NCBI GenBank assembly: GCA_963830775.1
Contig: CAWHNT010000041.1
Location: 1-32,076, forward strand
Reading direction: 5' to 3'
DNA length: 32,076 nucleotides
From: CAWHNT01 sp963830775
GTDB taxonomy: Bacteria > Pseudomonadota > Alphaproteobacteria > Geminicoccales > Geminicoccaceae
Shown here: in pieces, positions 7,287 through 15,459 of the stretch
Position numbering within the stretch: position 1 is the first letter of the stretch
Layout: each line of letters starts with the position of its first letter
The notes under the pieces: generated by a model
The model's database searches: none
What the model saw: the letters and a program-made list of their open reading frames with translations, nothing else
What the model was told of the DNA's origin: nothing
Program-made: the position numbers and the translations under genes

Positions 7287-9296
7287 CTCGGTTCTCCCAA
7301 CGCTGACGCCTCCTGGAGGAGGCCCTTCACCTTCTCGGCCACGGCCGCTGGCGTGATGCCGAAATGCTCGTAGAGGGCCGGCTGCGGGCCACTGGCGCCG
7401 AATCCGCGCATGCCGATGACGTTGTCCTCGTCGCCGACATAGCGCGCCCAGCCGAAGGTCGAGGCGGCCTCGACCGCCACTCGCGGGCCGGCGCCCAGCA
7501 CGCCCGCACGATAGGCCGGGTCCTGCCGGTCGAACAGCCTCCAGCAGGGCATCGACACGACGGCAGTCGGCAGACCTTCCGTCAGCAGCAGGTCCCGTGC
7601 CGCGAGGGCGATATGCACCTCGGATCCCGTCGCCAGGATCGTCGCCCGCCGCTTCTCCTCGCCCCCGGCCAGGAGATAGCCGCCGCGGGCACTGAGGTTC
7701 TCGGCCGTGTGCTCGACCCGCACGGTGGGCAGGTTCTGCCGGCTCAGCGCCATCACCGACGGCCCCTCGCGATGCTCGACCGCCAGGAGCCAGCACTCGG
7801 CCGCCTCGACGCCATCGGCCGGCCTGAAGACCATAGGTTCGGCACCGCGCGCAGGGAAGCAAGCTGCTCGATCGGCTGGTGCGTCGGTCCGTCCTCGCCG
7901 AGCCCGATCGAATCGTGCGTGCCGACCAGGATCACGCGCTGGTGCATGAGGGCGGCAAGACGGATCGCCGGCCGGCAATAATCGGAGAAGATCAGGAAGG
8001 TGCCGCCATAGGGGATCAGCCCGGTATGCAGGGCAATCCCGTTCATGGCCGCCATCATGGCGTGCTCGCGCACACCGTAGTTGATGTAGCGCCCGGAGAA
8101 ATCGTCGCGCGCGATCGGGACCGTGGCCTTGGTCTTGGTATTGTTCGAGTGGGTGAGGTCGGCCGAGCCGCCGATCATCTGCGGGATGCGCGCGGTGAGG
8201 ATCTCCAGCGCCTCCTGGCTCGCCTTGCGCGTGGCCCAGGACGGCCGCTCCGCGCTCACCTTCTGCTTGTGCGCCTCGATCGCCGCCGCGACCCCTTCGG
8301 GCAGATCGCCCCGCAGCGCCTGCTCCAGCGCCATGCGCTTCTCGTCGGGCAGGGCATCAGCCGCTCCTTCCAGGCGGCAGCCGCCGGAGCGCCACGCCGG
8401 CCGGCCTCGAGCCATGCCTCCCGGATCGGCTCCGGCACGACGAACGCCGCGTGCGGCCAGCCCATCGCCTCGCGCGCACCCTCGATTTCCTTGGCCCCGA
8501 GGGGTGCGCCATGCGCTCCCGCCGTCCCGGCCTTGGTCGGCGCGCCCTTGCCGATGATGGTCCGGCAGGCGATCAGCGACGGCCGTGACGGCTCCTGCTG
8601 CGCCTTGCGGATCGCCGCGTCCACCGCCTCGGGGTCATGACCATCGACCCGGGCCGTGGCCCAGCCATAGGCCTCGAAGCGCTTGATCTGGTCATCGGAG
8701 ACCGACCAGTCGGCGGGCCCGTCCAGCGTGATGTTGTTGTCGTCGAACAGCACGATCAGCTTGCCCAGACCCAGATGGCCGGCCAGCGAGCAGGCCTCGT
8801 GGCTGACCCCCTCCATCAGGTCGCCGTCGCTGACGATGACATAGGTATGGTGGTCGAACAGCTCGTCGCCGAACCGTGCCGCCAGGATGCGCTCGGCAAT
8901 GGCCATCCCGACCGCCGTGGCGATGCCCTGGCCCAAAGGCCCGGTCGTGGTCTCGATCCCGTAGGCGAAGCCGTATTCGGGGTGCCCTGCGGTACGCGAG
9001 CCGAGCTGGCGGAAGCGCTTCAGCTCCTCCAGCGTCATGTCGGGGAAGCCCGTGAGGTGCAGCAGCGCGTAGAGCAGCATCGAGCCGTGCCCGGCCGAGA
9101 GCACGAACCGGTCGCGGTCGGGCCAGAGCGGCTGCGCCGCGTCCTGCTTCAGGTGGCGGGTGAACAGCACCGTGGCGACATCCGCCATGCCCAAAGGCAG
9201 GCCCGGATGGCCTGAGTTGGCGGCCTCGACCGCGTCCATGGAAAGGGCGCGGATCGCGTTCGCCAGATCGTCGTGGCGGACGGTGCTTTCGGACAA
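7283..9296 (-). CDS. tkt: Transketolase (two frameshifts)
   Basis: Transketolase moves two-carbon ketol units in the pentose phosphate or Calvin cycles using thiamine diphosphate. The N-terminal part reads LANAIRALSMDAVEAANSGH then PGLPLGMADVATVLF, with the ThDP motif VSDGDLMEGVSHEACSLAGH and DDNNITLDG. After a frame change near 8360 follow MIGGSADLTHSNNTK and INYGVREHAMMAAMNGIALH, including the catalytic Glu region. A second change near 7845 leads to SRQNLP and ILATGSEV, then VVSMPCWRLFD. The span is about 671 codons, normal for the family. TTG at 9296 is the likely start: the protein then begins as SESTVRHDDLANAIR and AGGGGG lies a few bases upstream. It is divergent from the DUF4164/zapA unit and coupled to gap. 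Confidence 0.95.
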
Positions 9297-9412
9297 GTCG
9301 GCCCCCTGTCGGCGCAAAGGCAGGATCGGGGGCACTTGCCGCCCCTTCGGCACCGGCGCGAGGTTGGTCGCGGCCCACGAAAAATCAACTGGCATTTCGC
9401 CTCGCACCGCCG

Positions 9413-9440
9413 GTTGACGCTGCCGGACCCTTATGTCAAC
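9413..9440. promoter_or_regulatory. Inverted repeat with back-to-back -35-like hexamers between tkt and DUF4164 gene
   Basis: GTTGAC (9413-9418) and GTCAAC (9435-9440) form an inverted repeat with a 16-base spacer. Each arm holds a -35-like hexamer: TTGACG on the plus strand, and TTGACA, a perfect consensus, on the minus strand facing tkt. The arrangement fits overlapping divergent promoters or a dimeric regulator site. No clear -10 boxes were found, so the call is tentative. Confidence 0.3.
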
Positions 9441-9480
9441 TGAGCCGCCACCATATTTCAGGTGTTCCGACAGGAGCTTC

Positions 9481-9702
9481 ATGCCAAGTCTGGAAGCAGC
9501 GCAGCAGCAGCTCGAGGCGGCGGTGGAGCGGCTGGAGGCAGCGGCGCGCGATCATGCCATCATGCGCGACGAGTGTCACCGGCTCCGCCAGGAGCTGGAG
9601 GCGGCTCAGGAGGCCAACCAGCGCCTGTCCGTTGCTTCGGCAGCGGCGGAGCGGCGGCTGGACGAGGCCATAGAACGACTCGACGCAGTGGGTGGGGGCT
9701 GA
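9481..9702 (+). CDS. Small coiled-coil protein, DUF4164-like, upstream of zapA
   Basis: The 73-residue protein is almost entirely alpha-helical coiled coil, with heptad-like LEAAQQQLEAAVERLEAAAR and LRQELEAAQEANQRL and no membrane segment. It resembles the short DUF4164 coiled-coil proteins encoded just before zapA in many alphaproteobacteria. A supporting role in the division ring, perhaps analogous to ZapB, is inferred only from this linkage. ATG at 9481 is preceded by AGGAG with four intervening bases; an earlier in-frame GTG at 9433 lacks such a site and would sit in the promoter region. It ends 5 bp before zapA. Confidence 0.75.
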   Translation: MPSLEAAQQQLEAAVERLEAAARDHAIMRDECHRLRQELEAAQEANQRLSVASAAAERRLDEAIERLDAVGGG

Positions 9703-9707
9703 TCCCG

Positions 9708-10037
9708 ATGGGCATGGTCGAGGTCACGGTCAACGGCCGCCGCCAGCAGCTCCAGTGCGGCGACGGCGAGGAGCCGCGCCTGCGGCGGCTCGCGAGCTAT
9801 GTCGACAGCTGTGCCGTCCGCCTGTCGCAGCAGCACGGTCCGATGCCGGACAGCAAGGTCCTCCTGCTCACGAGCGTGCTGATCGCGGACGAGCTTGCCG
9901 ATGCGCTGGAAGAGGTGAAGCGCCTCAAGGCCGGCGGCGCTCAGTCGGTGAGCAAGGGCGAGGCCGAAGCCGCTGCGGCCGTGCAGCGCGTCGCCGAGCG
10001 CCTGGAACGGCTTGCGGCCGCGCTCGAGCGGACCTAA
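9708..10037 (+). CDS. zapA: Cell division protein ZapA
   Basis: ZapA binds FtsZ filaments and promotes their bundling in the Z ring. The 109-residue protein opens with MVEVTVNGRRQQLQCGDGEE, the beta-hairpin head typical of the family. LRRLASYVDSCAVRLSQQ and SKVLLLTSVLIADELADALE follow, and the long C-terminal helix forms the dimer coiled coil. It lies 5 bp after the DUF4164-like gene, so the two form one unit. Its position before a 6S RNA candidate and 5-formyl-THF cyclo-ligase reproduces the widely conserved zapA-ssrS-fau order. Confidence 0.92.
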   Translation: MGMVEVTVNGRRQQLQCGDGEEPRLRRLASYVDSCAVRLSQQHGPMPDSKVLLLTSVLIADELADALEEVKRLKAGGAQSVSKGEAEAAAAVQRVAERLERLAAALERT

Positions 10038-10069
10038 CTATGGCGGTGGCGGCTGCTGCTGGGTGCGTC

Positions 10070-10210
10070 ACCCGTCGGATTCATCGCCCGGGCCTAATTC
10101 GTTCCAAAGGGAGCTGTCCCTACCGTGGCCCTGGTCACGGCACACGGCACCCACCTGCGTAGCAGGTCTCGGGACGAAAACGATGGAACGGCTTCGGCGG
10201 CACCGTCACC
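10070..10210 (+). ncRNA. ssrS: Candidate 6S RNA
   Basis: 6S RNA mimics an open promoter and sequesters sigma-70 RNA polymerase. The gene is expected between zapA and 5-FCL, and this 190 bp gap folds suitably. GCCCGGGC (10086-10093) pairs with GCTTCGGC (10191-10198), and CGTTCCA (10100-10106) pairs perfectly with TGGAACG (10184-10190). GTCCC (10116-10120) pairs with GGGAC (10171-10175), leaving an open internal loop of about 8-9 bases on each side. Distally there are hairpins CCGTG/CACGG and ACCTGC-GTA-GCAGGT (10153-10167). The large central bubble flanked by stems is the hallmark of 6S. The ends are approximate and no covariance model was run. Confidence 0.6.
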
Positions 10211-10229
10211 TCTTCTGGATTCGGTTGGC

Positions 10230-10871
10230 ATGGGCGGCGAGCGCCGAGACGACATCTCCCGGCGCAAGGCGGCCCTCCGTGATGAGCTGCAAGCGCGGCG
10301 CGCTGCCCATCCGCCAGACGAGCACCATGCGGCCGGCAAGCTGATCGCCTGGCAAGTGCTCCGCTGCCGTGCCGTGGCAGGAGCGGCCGCGTGTCTCGGT
10401 GTTCTGGTCGCTCGACGACGAGCTCGACACCCGCCCGATCCTGCACTGCCTGCATGGCTGGGTGCGGAGCCCCTGCTGCCCCGGATGCGCGGGCGCGAGC
10501 GGCCGCTGGCGTTCCATCCCTGGCGTCCCGGCATGGCGCTCCAGCCCGGGCCCCTGGGCGTGATGCAGCCGCCTGCCGACGCTCCCGAAGCCGTCCCCGA
10601 GATCGTCCTTACGCCTCTCCTCGGCTTCGACCGGCGGGGGCACCGTCTGGGCTACGGTGCCGGCTACTACGACCGCACCTTCGCCAGCCTGGCGGCGGCC
10701 GGGCATCGTCCCCTCCGTTGTGGCGTGGCCCTCTCGATCCAGCAGGTCGACGCCGTGCCCGATACCCCGGACGACGTCGCGCTCGACATGGTCGTGACCG
10801 AAGCCGGATCTACCCCGTTTCACCGCCTGGAATCCCGGAGCTCCTGCGCATCCTCTTCGTTGGCGACGTAG
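10230..10871 (+). CDS. 5-formyltetrahydrofolate cyclo-ligase (frameshifted)
   Basis: The enzyme converts 5-formyl-THF to 5,10-methenyl-THF using ATP. The N-terminus reads ISRRKAALRDELQARRAAHP. A middle frame gives RVSVFWSLDDELDTRPILHC. After a return to the first frame come LGAEPLLPRM, LAFHPWRPGMALQPGPLGVM and PEIVLTPLLGFDRRGHRLGY, then the diagnostic YGAGYYDRTFASL and VDAVPDTPDDVALDMVVTEAG. The last two blocks are the folate/ATP-binding region. Frame changes lie near 10370 and 10460. ATG at 10230 follows the 6S candidate, as in the conserved zapA-ssrS-fau arrangement. The listed stop at 10871 overlaps the ymdB start, so the natural stop may lie nearer 10840. Confidence 0.88.
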   Translation: MGGERRDDISRRKAALRDELQARRAAHPPDEHHAAGKLIAWQVLRCRAVAGAAACLGVLVARRRARHPPDPALPAWLGAEPLLPRMRGRERPLAFHPWRPGMALQPGPLGVMQPPADAPEAVPEIVLTPLLGFDRRGHRLGYGAGYYDRTFASLAAAGHRPLRCGVALSIQQVDAVPDTPDDVALDMVVTEAGSTPFHRLESRSSCASSSLAT

Positions 10872-11679
10872 TCGGCCCGCTCCGGCCGGGCCGTCCTGCT
10901 CGAGCGCCTGCCCGGCCTTCGCACCGACCTTCCGGCTCGATCAGGTGATCGTCAATGGCGAGAACGCCGCCGGCGGCTACGGCATCACGGGCGCAGATCG
11001 GCGAACAGTTCTTCGCTGCCGGTGCCGACGTCGTCGCCATCGGCGACCATTGCTGGGACCAGGCCGAGGCTGATCGCCCGGTGTGCTTCGACCGCGAGCC
11101 GCGCATCATTCCCCGCCCGCTCAACGTGACCCCCGGCGCGCCCCAGGCCGAGGGCTCGCCGAGGTGACGACGGCGCGCAGCAAGAAGCTCGTCGTGCCTC
11201 CAGGTCCTGAGCCGCCTCTTCATGGGCATGCGCGACGACCCCTTCCGGGCCCTCGAGGCCGAGCTGCGCCGCTACATCCTGGGGGCCAACGTGCAGGCCA
11301 TCCTCGTCAACGTGCGCAGGCGAGGCCACGAGCGAGAGATGGCGCTCGCCCACTTCCTGGACGGCAAGGTCTCGCTGCGGTCGCCGCCAGCCACACCCAC
11401 GTGCCGACCGCCGACATGCGCGTGCTCCCGGGCGGTACCAGCTACATGACGGATGTCGGCGTGACGGCGACTATGACAGCGTGATCGGCATCGAGAAGGC
11501 GGCCTCGGTCCAGAATGGCGCGCCGACATGCAGCCAGAAGCTCCAGCCCAGGCCCTGGGCGAGGCGACGCTCTGCGCCGTCTACCTGGAGACGACGACCG
11601 CACCAGCCGCGCCACGCGCGTCGAGACCGTCCGCCTGGGCGGCGAGCTCGCGCAGGTGGTGACCGTGCGCCCTCGCTGA
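10844..11679 (+). CDS. ymdB: YmdB-family metallophosphoesterase (heavily frameshifted)
   Basis: YmdB-type proteins (TIGR00282) are cytoplasmic metallophosphoesterases acting on 2',3'-cyclic nucleotides. Segments in alternating frames match the family along its length: RILFVGDVVG, DQVIVNGENAAGGYGIT, GEQFFAAGADVVAIGDHCWD, FMGMRDDPFRALEAELRRYI, NVQAILVNV, MALAHFLDGKVSL, HTHVPTADMRVLPGGTSYMT and YDSVIGIEK, ending in ATLCAVYLET and RLGGELAQVVTVRPR with TGA at 11677. At least six frame changes occur. The usual GNH metal motif reads GDH here. The expected initiator is CTG at 10844, just downstream of GGAG. It directly follows 5-FCL, probably in one operon. Confidence 0.82.
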
Positions 11680-11905
11680 GGACCTGCTGCAGAACCGGAT
11701 CACCGAGTAGCCGCTCGACCGCACCCGTGAGGCGGGCGTTCTCGTCGAGAAGGACGGTCACGAACCGTCGTCGCTCCTCCAGGCTCAGCTCGGGGCAGTC
11801 GAGCAGGATCTCGGACACCGAGCGGATGGTCGAGAGCGGCGTCTTCAGCTCGTGCTCGACTTCCGCATAGGTCAGCCGCCCGGCTGCTGGCGCCACAGAT
11901 GTCAT
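11471..11905 (-). CDS. Stand-alone histidine-kinase dimerisation (DHp/HisKA) domain protein
   Basis: The recognisable part is about 70 residues: LTYAEVEHELKTPLSTIRSV followed by SEILLDCPELSLEERRRFVT and ENARLTGAVERLLGDP. This is a complete H-box helical hairpin with the phospho-acceptor His in HELKTPLS. No ATPase domain, receiver or membrane segment follows. ATG at 11905 has GGAGAG seven bases upstream. The frame stays open to 11471, but everything left of about 11680 is antisense to the end of ymdB and looks like a shadow, so the true stop is probably near 11680 and hidden by an indel. It could act as a phosphotransfer protein or as a partner or decoy for other kinases; this is inference. 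Confidence 0.6.
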   Translation of the reverse strand: MTSVAPAAGRLTYAEVEHELKTPLSTIRSVSEILLDCPELSLEERRRFVTVLLDENARLTGAVERLLGDPVLQQVLSEGARSPPARARRPGGRSRRAWRGWCGRRLQVDGAERRLAQGLGWSFWLHVGAPFWTEAAFSMPITLS

Positions 11906-12018
11906 CACGCAGCTCTCCAAGGACGACTCCGGCCATTGCCGAGGCTAAGGAACCGGCAGGGACGGCCCAATGACACCGATCGCCCGTGCGGCGATCTGAC
12001 ACTCGAGGCGCAAGGCCG

Positions 12019-13201
12019 ATGGACTACCCGACGATCAGAATCCTGCCCGGCGAGGACCGGCGCCTGCGCACCGGCGCGCCCTGGCTGTACTCGAACGAGC
12101 TCAAGATGGACAAGGCGGCCAAGGCGCTGCCGCGCGGCAGCGTCGTGCGGCTGATGGCGCCCACGGCAAGATCCTGGGCCTCGCCCACTTCAACCCCCAC
12201 ACGCTGATCGCCGCCCGCCTGCTCACCCGCAACAAGGACGGCAAGGTCGACCGCACCTTCCTGGAGCGGCGGGTGGCGCGGGCCCTGGCGCTGCGAAGCA
12301 AGCTCTATGCCGAGCCCTGGTACCGCCTCGTCCACGCCGAGGCCGACGGCCTGCCCGGGCTGATCGTGGACCGGTTCGGCGACGTGATCGTGCTCCAGGC
12401 CAACACCGCCGGCATGGACGTGCTGGAAGGCGAGGTCGCGGCCGTGCTCGACCGCCTGCTGGCGCCCGCGTCATCATCGCCCGCGACGAGGCCGGTACGC
12501 GCCAGCTCGAAGGGCTGCCGGCCGAGACGCGGGTGCTCAAGGGCGAGGCACCCCAGCGAGTGCTCGTCCGCGAGAACGGGGTCGAGTTCGAGGCCGACCC
12601 GATGGGCGGGCAGAAGACCGGCTGGTTCTACGACCAGCGCCACAACCGCGCCTTCGCCGCATCCTTGTGCAGCGGCGAGGACGTGCTCGACCTCTACACC
12701 TATGCCGGCGGCTTCGGGCTCACCGCCGCCGCCATGGGTGCGAAGCACGTCACCCTGGTCGACGGCTCGGAGGGTGCCCTGGCGCTCGCAGCCGAGACCG
12801 CCGCCCGGCAGGGCCTCGCCGAGCGCTGCCGCCTCGAGAAGGCGGACGCTTTCGACTGGCTCGCCGCCCAGGCCGAGAGAAAGCAGCGCTTCGGCGTCGT
12901 CATCGCCGACCCGCCCGCCTTCGTCCGCTCCAAGCGCGACCTCCAGCCGGGCCTCAAGGGCTACCGGAAGCTTGCCCGCGGTGCCGCGGCGCTGGTCACC
13001 GAGCCGGGCTTCCTCTGCCTCGGCTGCTGCTCCTATCATGTCACGATGGAGGCGTTCCGCGAGGCGACATGGGCCGGCATCCGCGAGGCCGGACGGGGCG
13101 GGCGGCTGCTGACGAGCGCTGGCGCCGGGCCGGACCACCCGACCCACCCCAGCCTGCCCGAGAGTGCCTACCTCAAGTTCCTGGTCTACGCCCTGGACTA
13201 G
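12019..13201 (+). CDS. RlmI-like class I rRNA methyltransferase with PUA domain (frameshifted)
   Basis: The protein resembles RlmI, which methylates a cytosine of 23S rRNA at C5. The N-terminal PUA part reads ILPGEDRRLRTGAPWLYSNE then LPRGSVVRLMAP. A middle frame has ALALRSKLYAEPWYRLVHAE and DGLPGLIVDRFGDVIVLQ. The third frame carries GQKTGWFYDQRHNRAF, SAM motif I DVLDLYTYAGGFGLTAAAMG, DGSEGALALA, and the catalytic DPPAFVRSKRD with GCCSYHV. GQKTGWFYDQR and DPPAF are characteristic of this subfamily. Frame changes occur near 12160 and 12470, and the total of about 394 codons fits. It is divergent from the DHp protein, and ATG at 12019 is preceded by AAGG. Confidence 0.9.
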
Positions 13202-13216
13202 GAACTCAACCAGAAG

Positions 13217-13245
13217 TTGTTGTAATCGCGCTTTGGTTCTACTAG
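13217..13245 (+). promoter_or_regulatory. Possible sigma-70-type promoter for the type I secretion operon
   Basis: TTGTTG (13217-13222), a 17-base spacer and TACTAG (13240-13245) form a plausible -35/-10 pair about 50 bp before the ABC transporter start. The stretch is AT-richer than its surroundings. It partly overlaps an imperfect inverted repeat, AACCAGAAG and CTTTGGTT, that could instead terminate the preceding methyltransferase gene. Confidence 0.3.
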
Positions 13246-13296
13246 CACGTTAGGCGTCCGGTCGCTGCCTGCGGCCGTTCCCGAGAGGGAAGTGGG

Positions 13297-15458
13297 ATGG
13301 ACGCCGACAAGCCAGCCTCGAGCGAGCCCGCCCAAGGTGAGCCCTTATCGGGGCGGACCGCGCCGACCCTCTGCTGCAGGCGCTCCTCCGCCTGATCCGC
13401 CAGCTCGAGCGGCCTTGCGCCGAGGCCGAGCTGCGCAATGCCGTGGCCGTGCCGGAGGGCGGGGCCGATCCCGCCTGTCTCGTGCGCGTGGCCGAGCGCG
13501 TCGGCCTCAGCGCCCGGCTGGAGCATGCCGGGCGCCGGCGGCTCGAGAGCACATCGCCGCCCTACCTCCTCTTCGGCCACGAGCCCGGCAAGGTGTGGCT
13601 GGTGCGCGCCCGCACCGGCCGGCACCTCGTGCTGGTCGACCCGGTCGAGGGGGGTGCTTCCGCCTTCACCCCTCGCCAGGCGGCCCAGATGGGCACCCGG
13701 ATCCTGCGCGTGGCACCCCGGCTGGTGGAGACCGAGACCAGGGCCTGGCGTTCCGAGCTGCTGCGCCGCGTGCGCCCCGTCCTCTGGCAGATCGGCCTCG
13801 CCTCGGTGGTCAGCAACCTGCTGGCCCTGGCCACGCCCATCTTCATGATGACCGTCTACAACCAGGTCATCAAGCACGGCTCCCTGCGCACGCTGGACGC
13901 GCTGGCCATCGGCATGGTGAGCCTCTTCGTCTTCGACCTCGTGCTCCGCGCGCTGCGTGGCCACCTCGCCGCCCACACCGGTGCGCGGCTCGAGGCGGCG
14001 CTGGGCAGCGAGACGGTCCACCACCTCGTCAACCTGCCCTACCGCAGCTTCGAGGCGATGCCGGCGGGCCAGATGCTGGAGCGCCTGCGCCAGCTCGACC
14101 AGCTGCGCCAGTTCCTCACCGGCAACCTGCCGCTGCTGATCGTCGACCTCGCCTTCGTCGGCCTGTTCGTGATCGCCCTCTTCATCCTCACACCGCCTCT
14201 GGCCCTGGTGACCCTGGCCGTGATGCCGCTCTTCGTCCTCCTCTCGGCCCTGGCCCATCGCCGCCAGTCCGCCCTGCAGAAGGCGGGCTTCCGCGCCGGT
14301 GCCGGCAAGGCCTCGACCCTGGGCGAGACCGTCACCCACGCGCTCACCGTCAAGGCGCTGGGCCTGGAAGCGGAGATGGAGCGGCGGTTCGAGGCCCGCC
14401 TGGTCGAGAGTGCGTGGACCGGCTTTCGCACCGGCAGCGCCGGCCAGCTCGTGGGCTCCCTCGCCCAGGGGCTCCAGCACGGCACCGCCCTGGTCCTCGT
14501 CTATGTCGGCGCCCGCATGATCATCTCGGGCGAGCTCAGCGTCGGCGCGCTCGTCGCCGCCACCATCCTCTCCGCCCGCGCCCTGGCACCCATGCGCCAG
14601 CTCTTCTTCGCCTGGACCCAGCTGCAGCAGGCCCGCGAGGCCCTGAGCCGCCTGGACGGGCTGATGCGCGAGCGCGCGGAGACCCCGGTCACCCGTGGCG
14701 GCGAGGTCCGGCTCACGGGCCGGGTCGAGCTGGAGCATGTGGGCTTCCGCTACGCCGAAGGGCGGCCACCGGCGCTGGTCGATGTGAGCCTCAGGCTCGA
14801 GCCCGGCACCGCACTGGGCATCGTCGGCGCGCCCGGCTCGGGCAAGAGCACGCTGATCAAGCTCATCCTGGGCCTCGAGCGCCCGAGCGAGGGCCGGGTC
14901 GCCCTCGACGATCTCGACCTCGCCGGCCTGGCCCCCTCCGTCTACCGGCAGCAGATCGGCGTCGTGCCGCAGGAGGTGCAGCTCTTCTCCGGCACCGTCG
15001 CCGAGAATATCGGGCTCGGTGCCGCCGACCGCTCCTTCGCCCGGATCGTCGCCGCGGCCCGCTTCGTCGGCGCCCACGACTTCATCCAGCGCCTGCCCGA
15101 CGGCTACGAGACGGCGTTGGGCGAGCGCGGCACCGGCCTGTCGCTGGGGCAGCGCCAGCTCATCTCCATCGCCCGGGCGCTGGTCCGCAACCCGCGGCTC
15201 CTGATCCTGGACGAGGCCACGAGCGCCCTCGACGCCACCGCCGAGGCCTTCCTGCTGCGCAACCTCAAGCGTGCCGGGAGCGGCCGGACCATGATCCTGG
15301 TCACCCATCGCCCGGCCGTGCTCGAGATCTGCGACCGCGTCGTCATGCTGGAGCAGGGCCGCATCGCCCGCGCCGGCAGCCCCGTCGAGCTGGCCCCGCT
15401 GCTCCGGCCGCGGGTGCGGCATGGCGGGCTCCAGGTCGTGGCGGTTGGGGAGAAATAG
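13297..15458 (+). CDS. Type I secretion ABC transporter (permease/ATPase) with degenerate C39-like domain
   Basis: This inner-membrane ABC exporter of the LapB/HlyB type powers one-step secretion with an HlyD-type adaptor and a TolC-type channel. An N-terminal C39-like region (about 120 residues, with ACLVRVAERVGLSARLEHAG) lacks the catalytic Cys motif, so it probably binds rather than cleaves the substrate. Six membrane helices follow (for example LASVVSNLLALATPIFMMTV and LLIVDLAFVGLFVIALFILT). The ATPase has GAPGSGKST (near 14830), GLSLGQRQ (near 15137), LLILDEATSALD (near 15200) and VTHRPAV. ATG at 13297 has AGGGA upstream; one frame change near 13340-13350 joins it to the rest. No RTX-like substrate is encoded in the window. 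Confidence 0.92.
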
Positions 15459-15459
15459 G

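Noticed and set aside
6219..7373. 384-codon plus-strand open frame
   Set aside because: It is antisense to gap, which has complete catalytic motifs.
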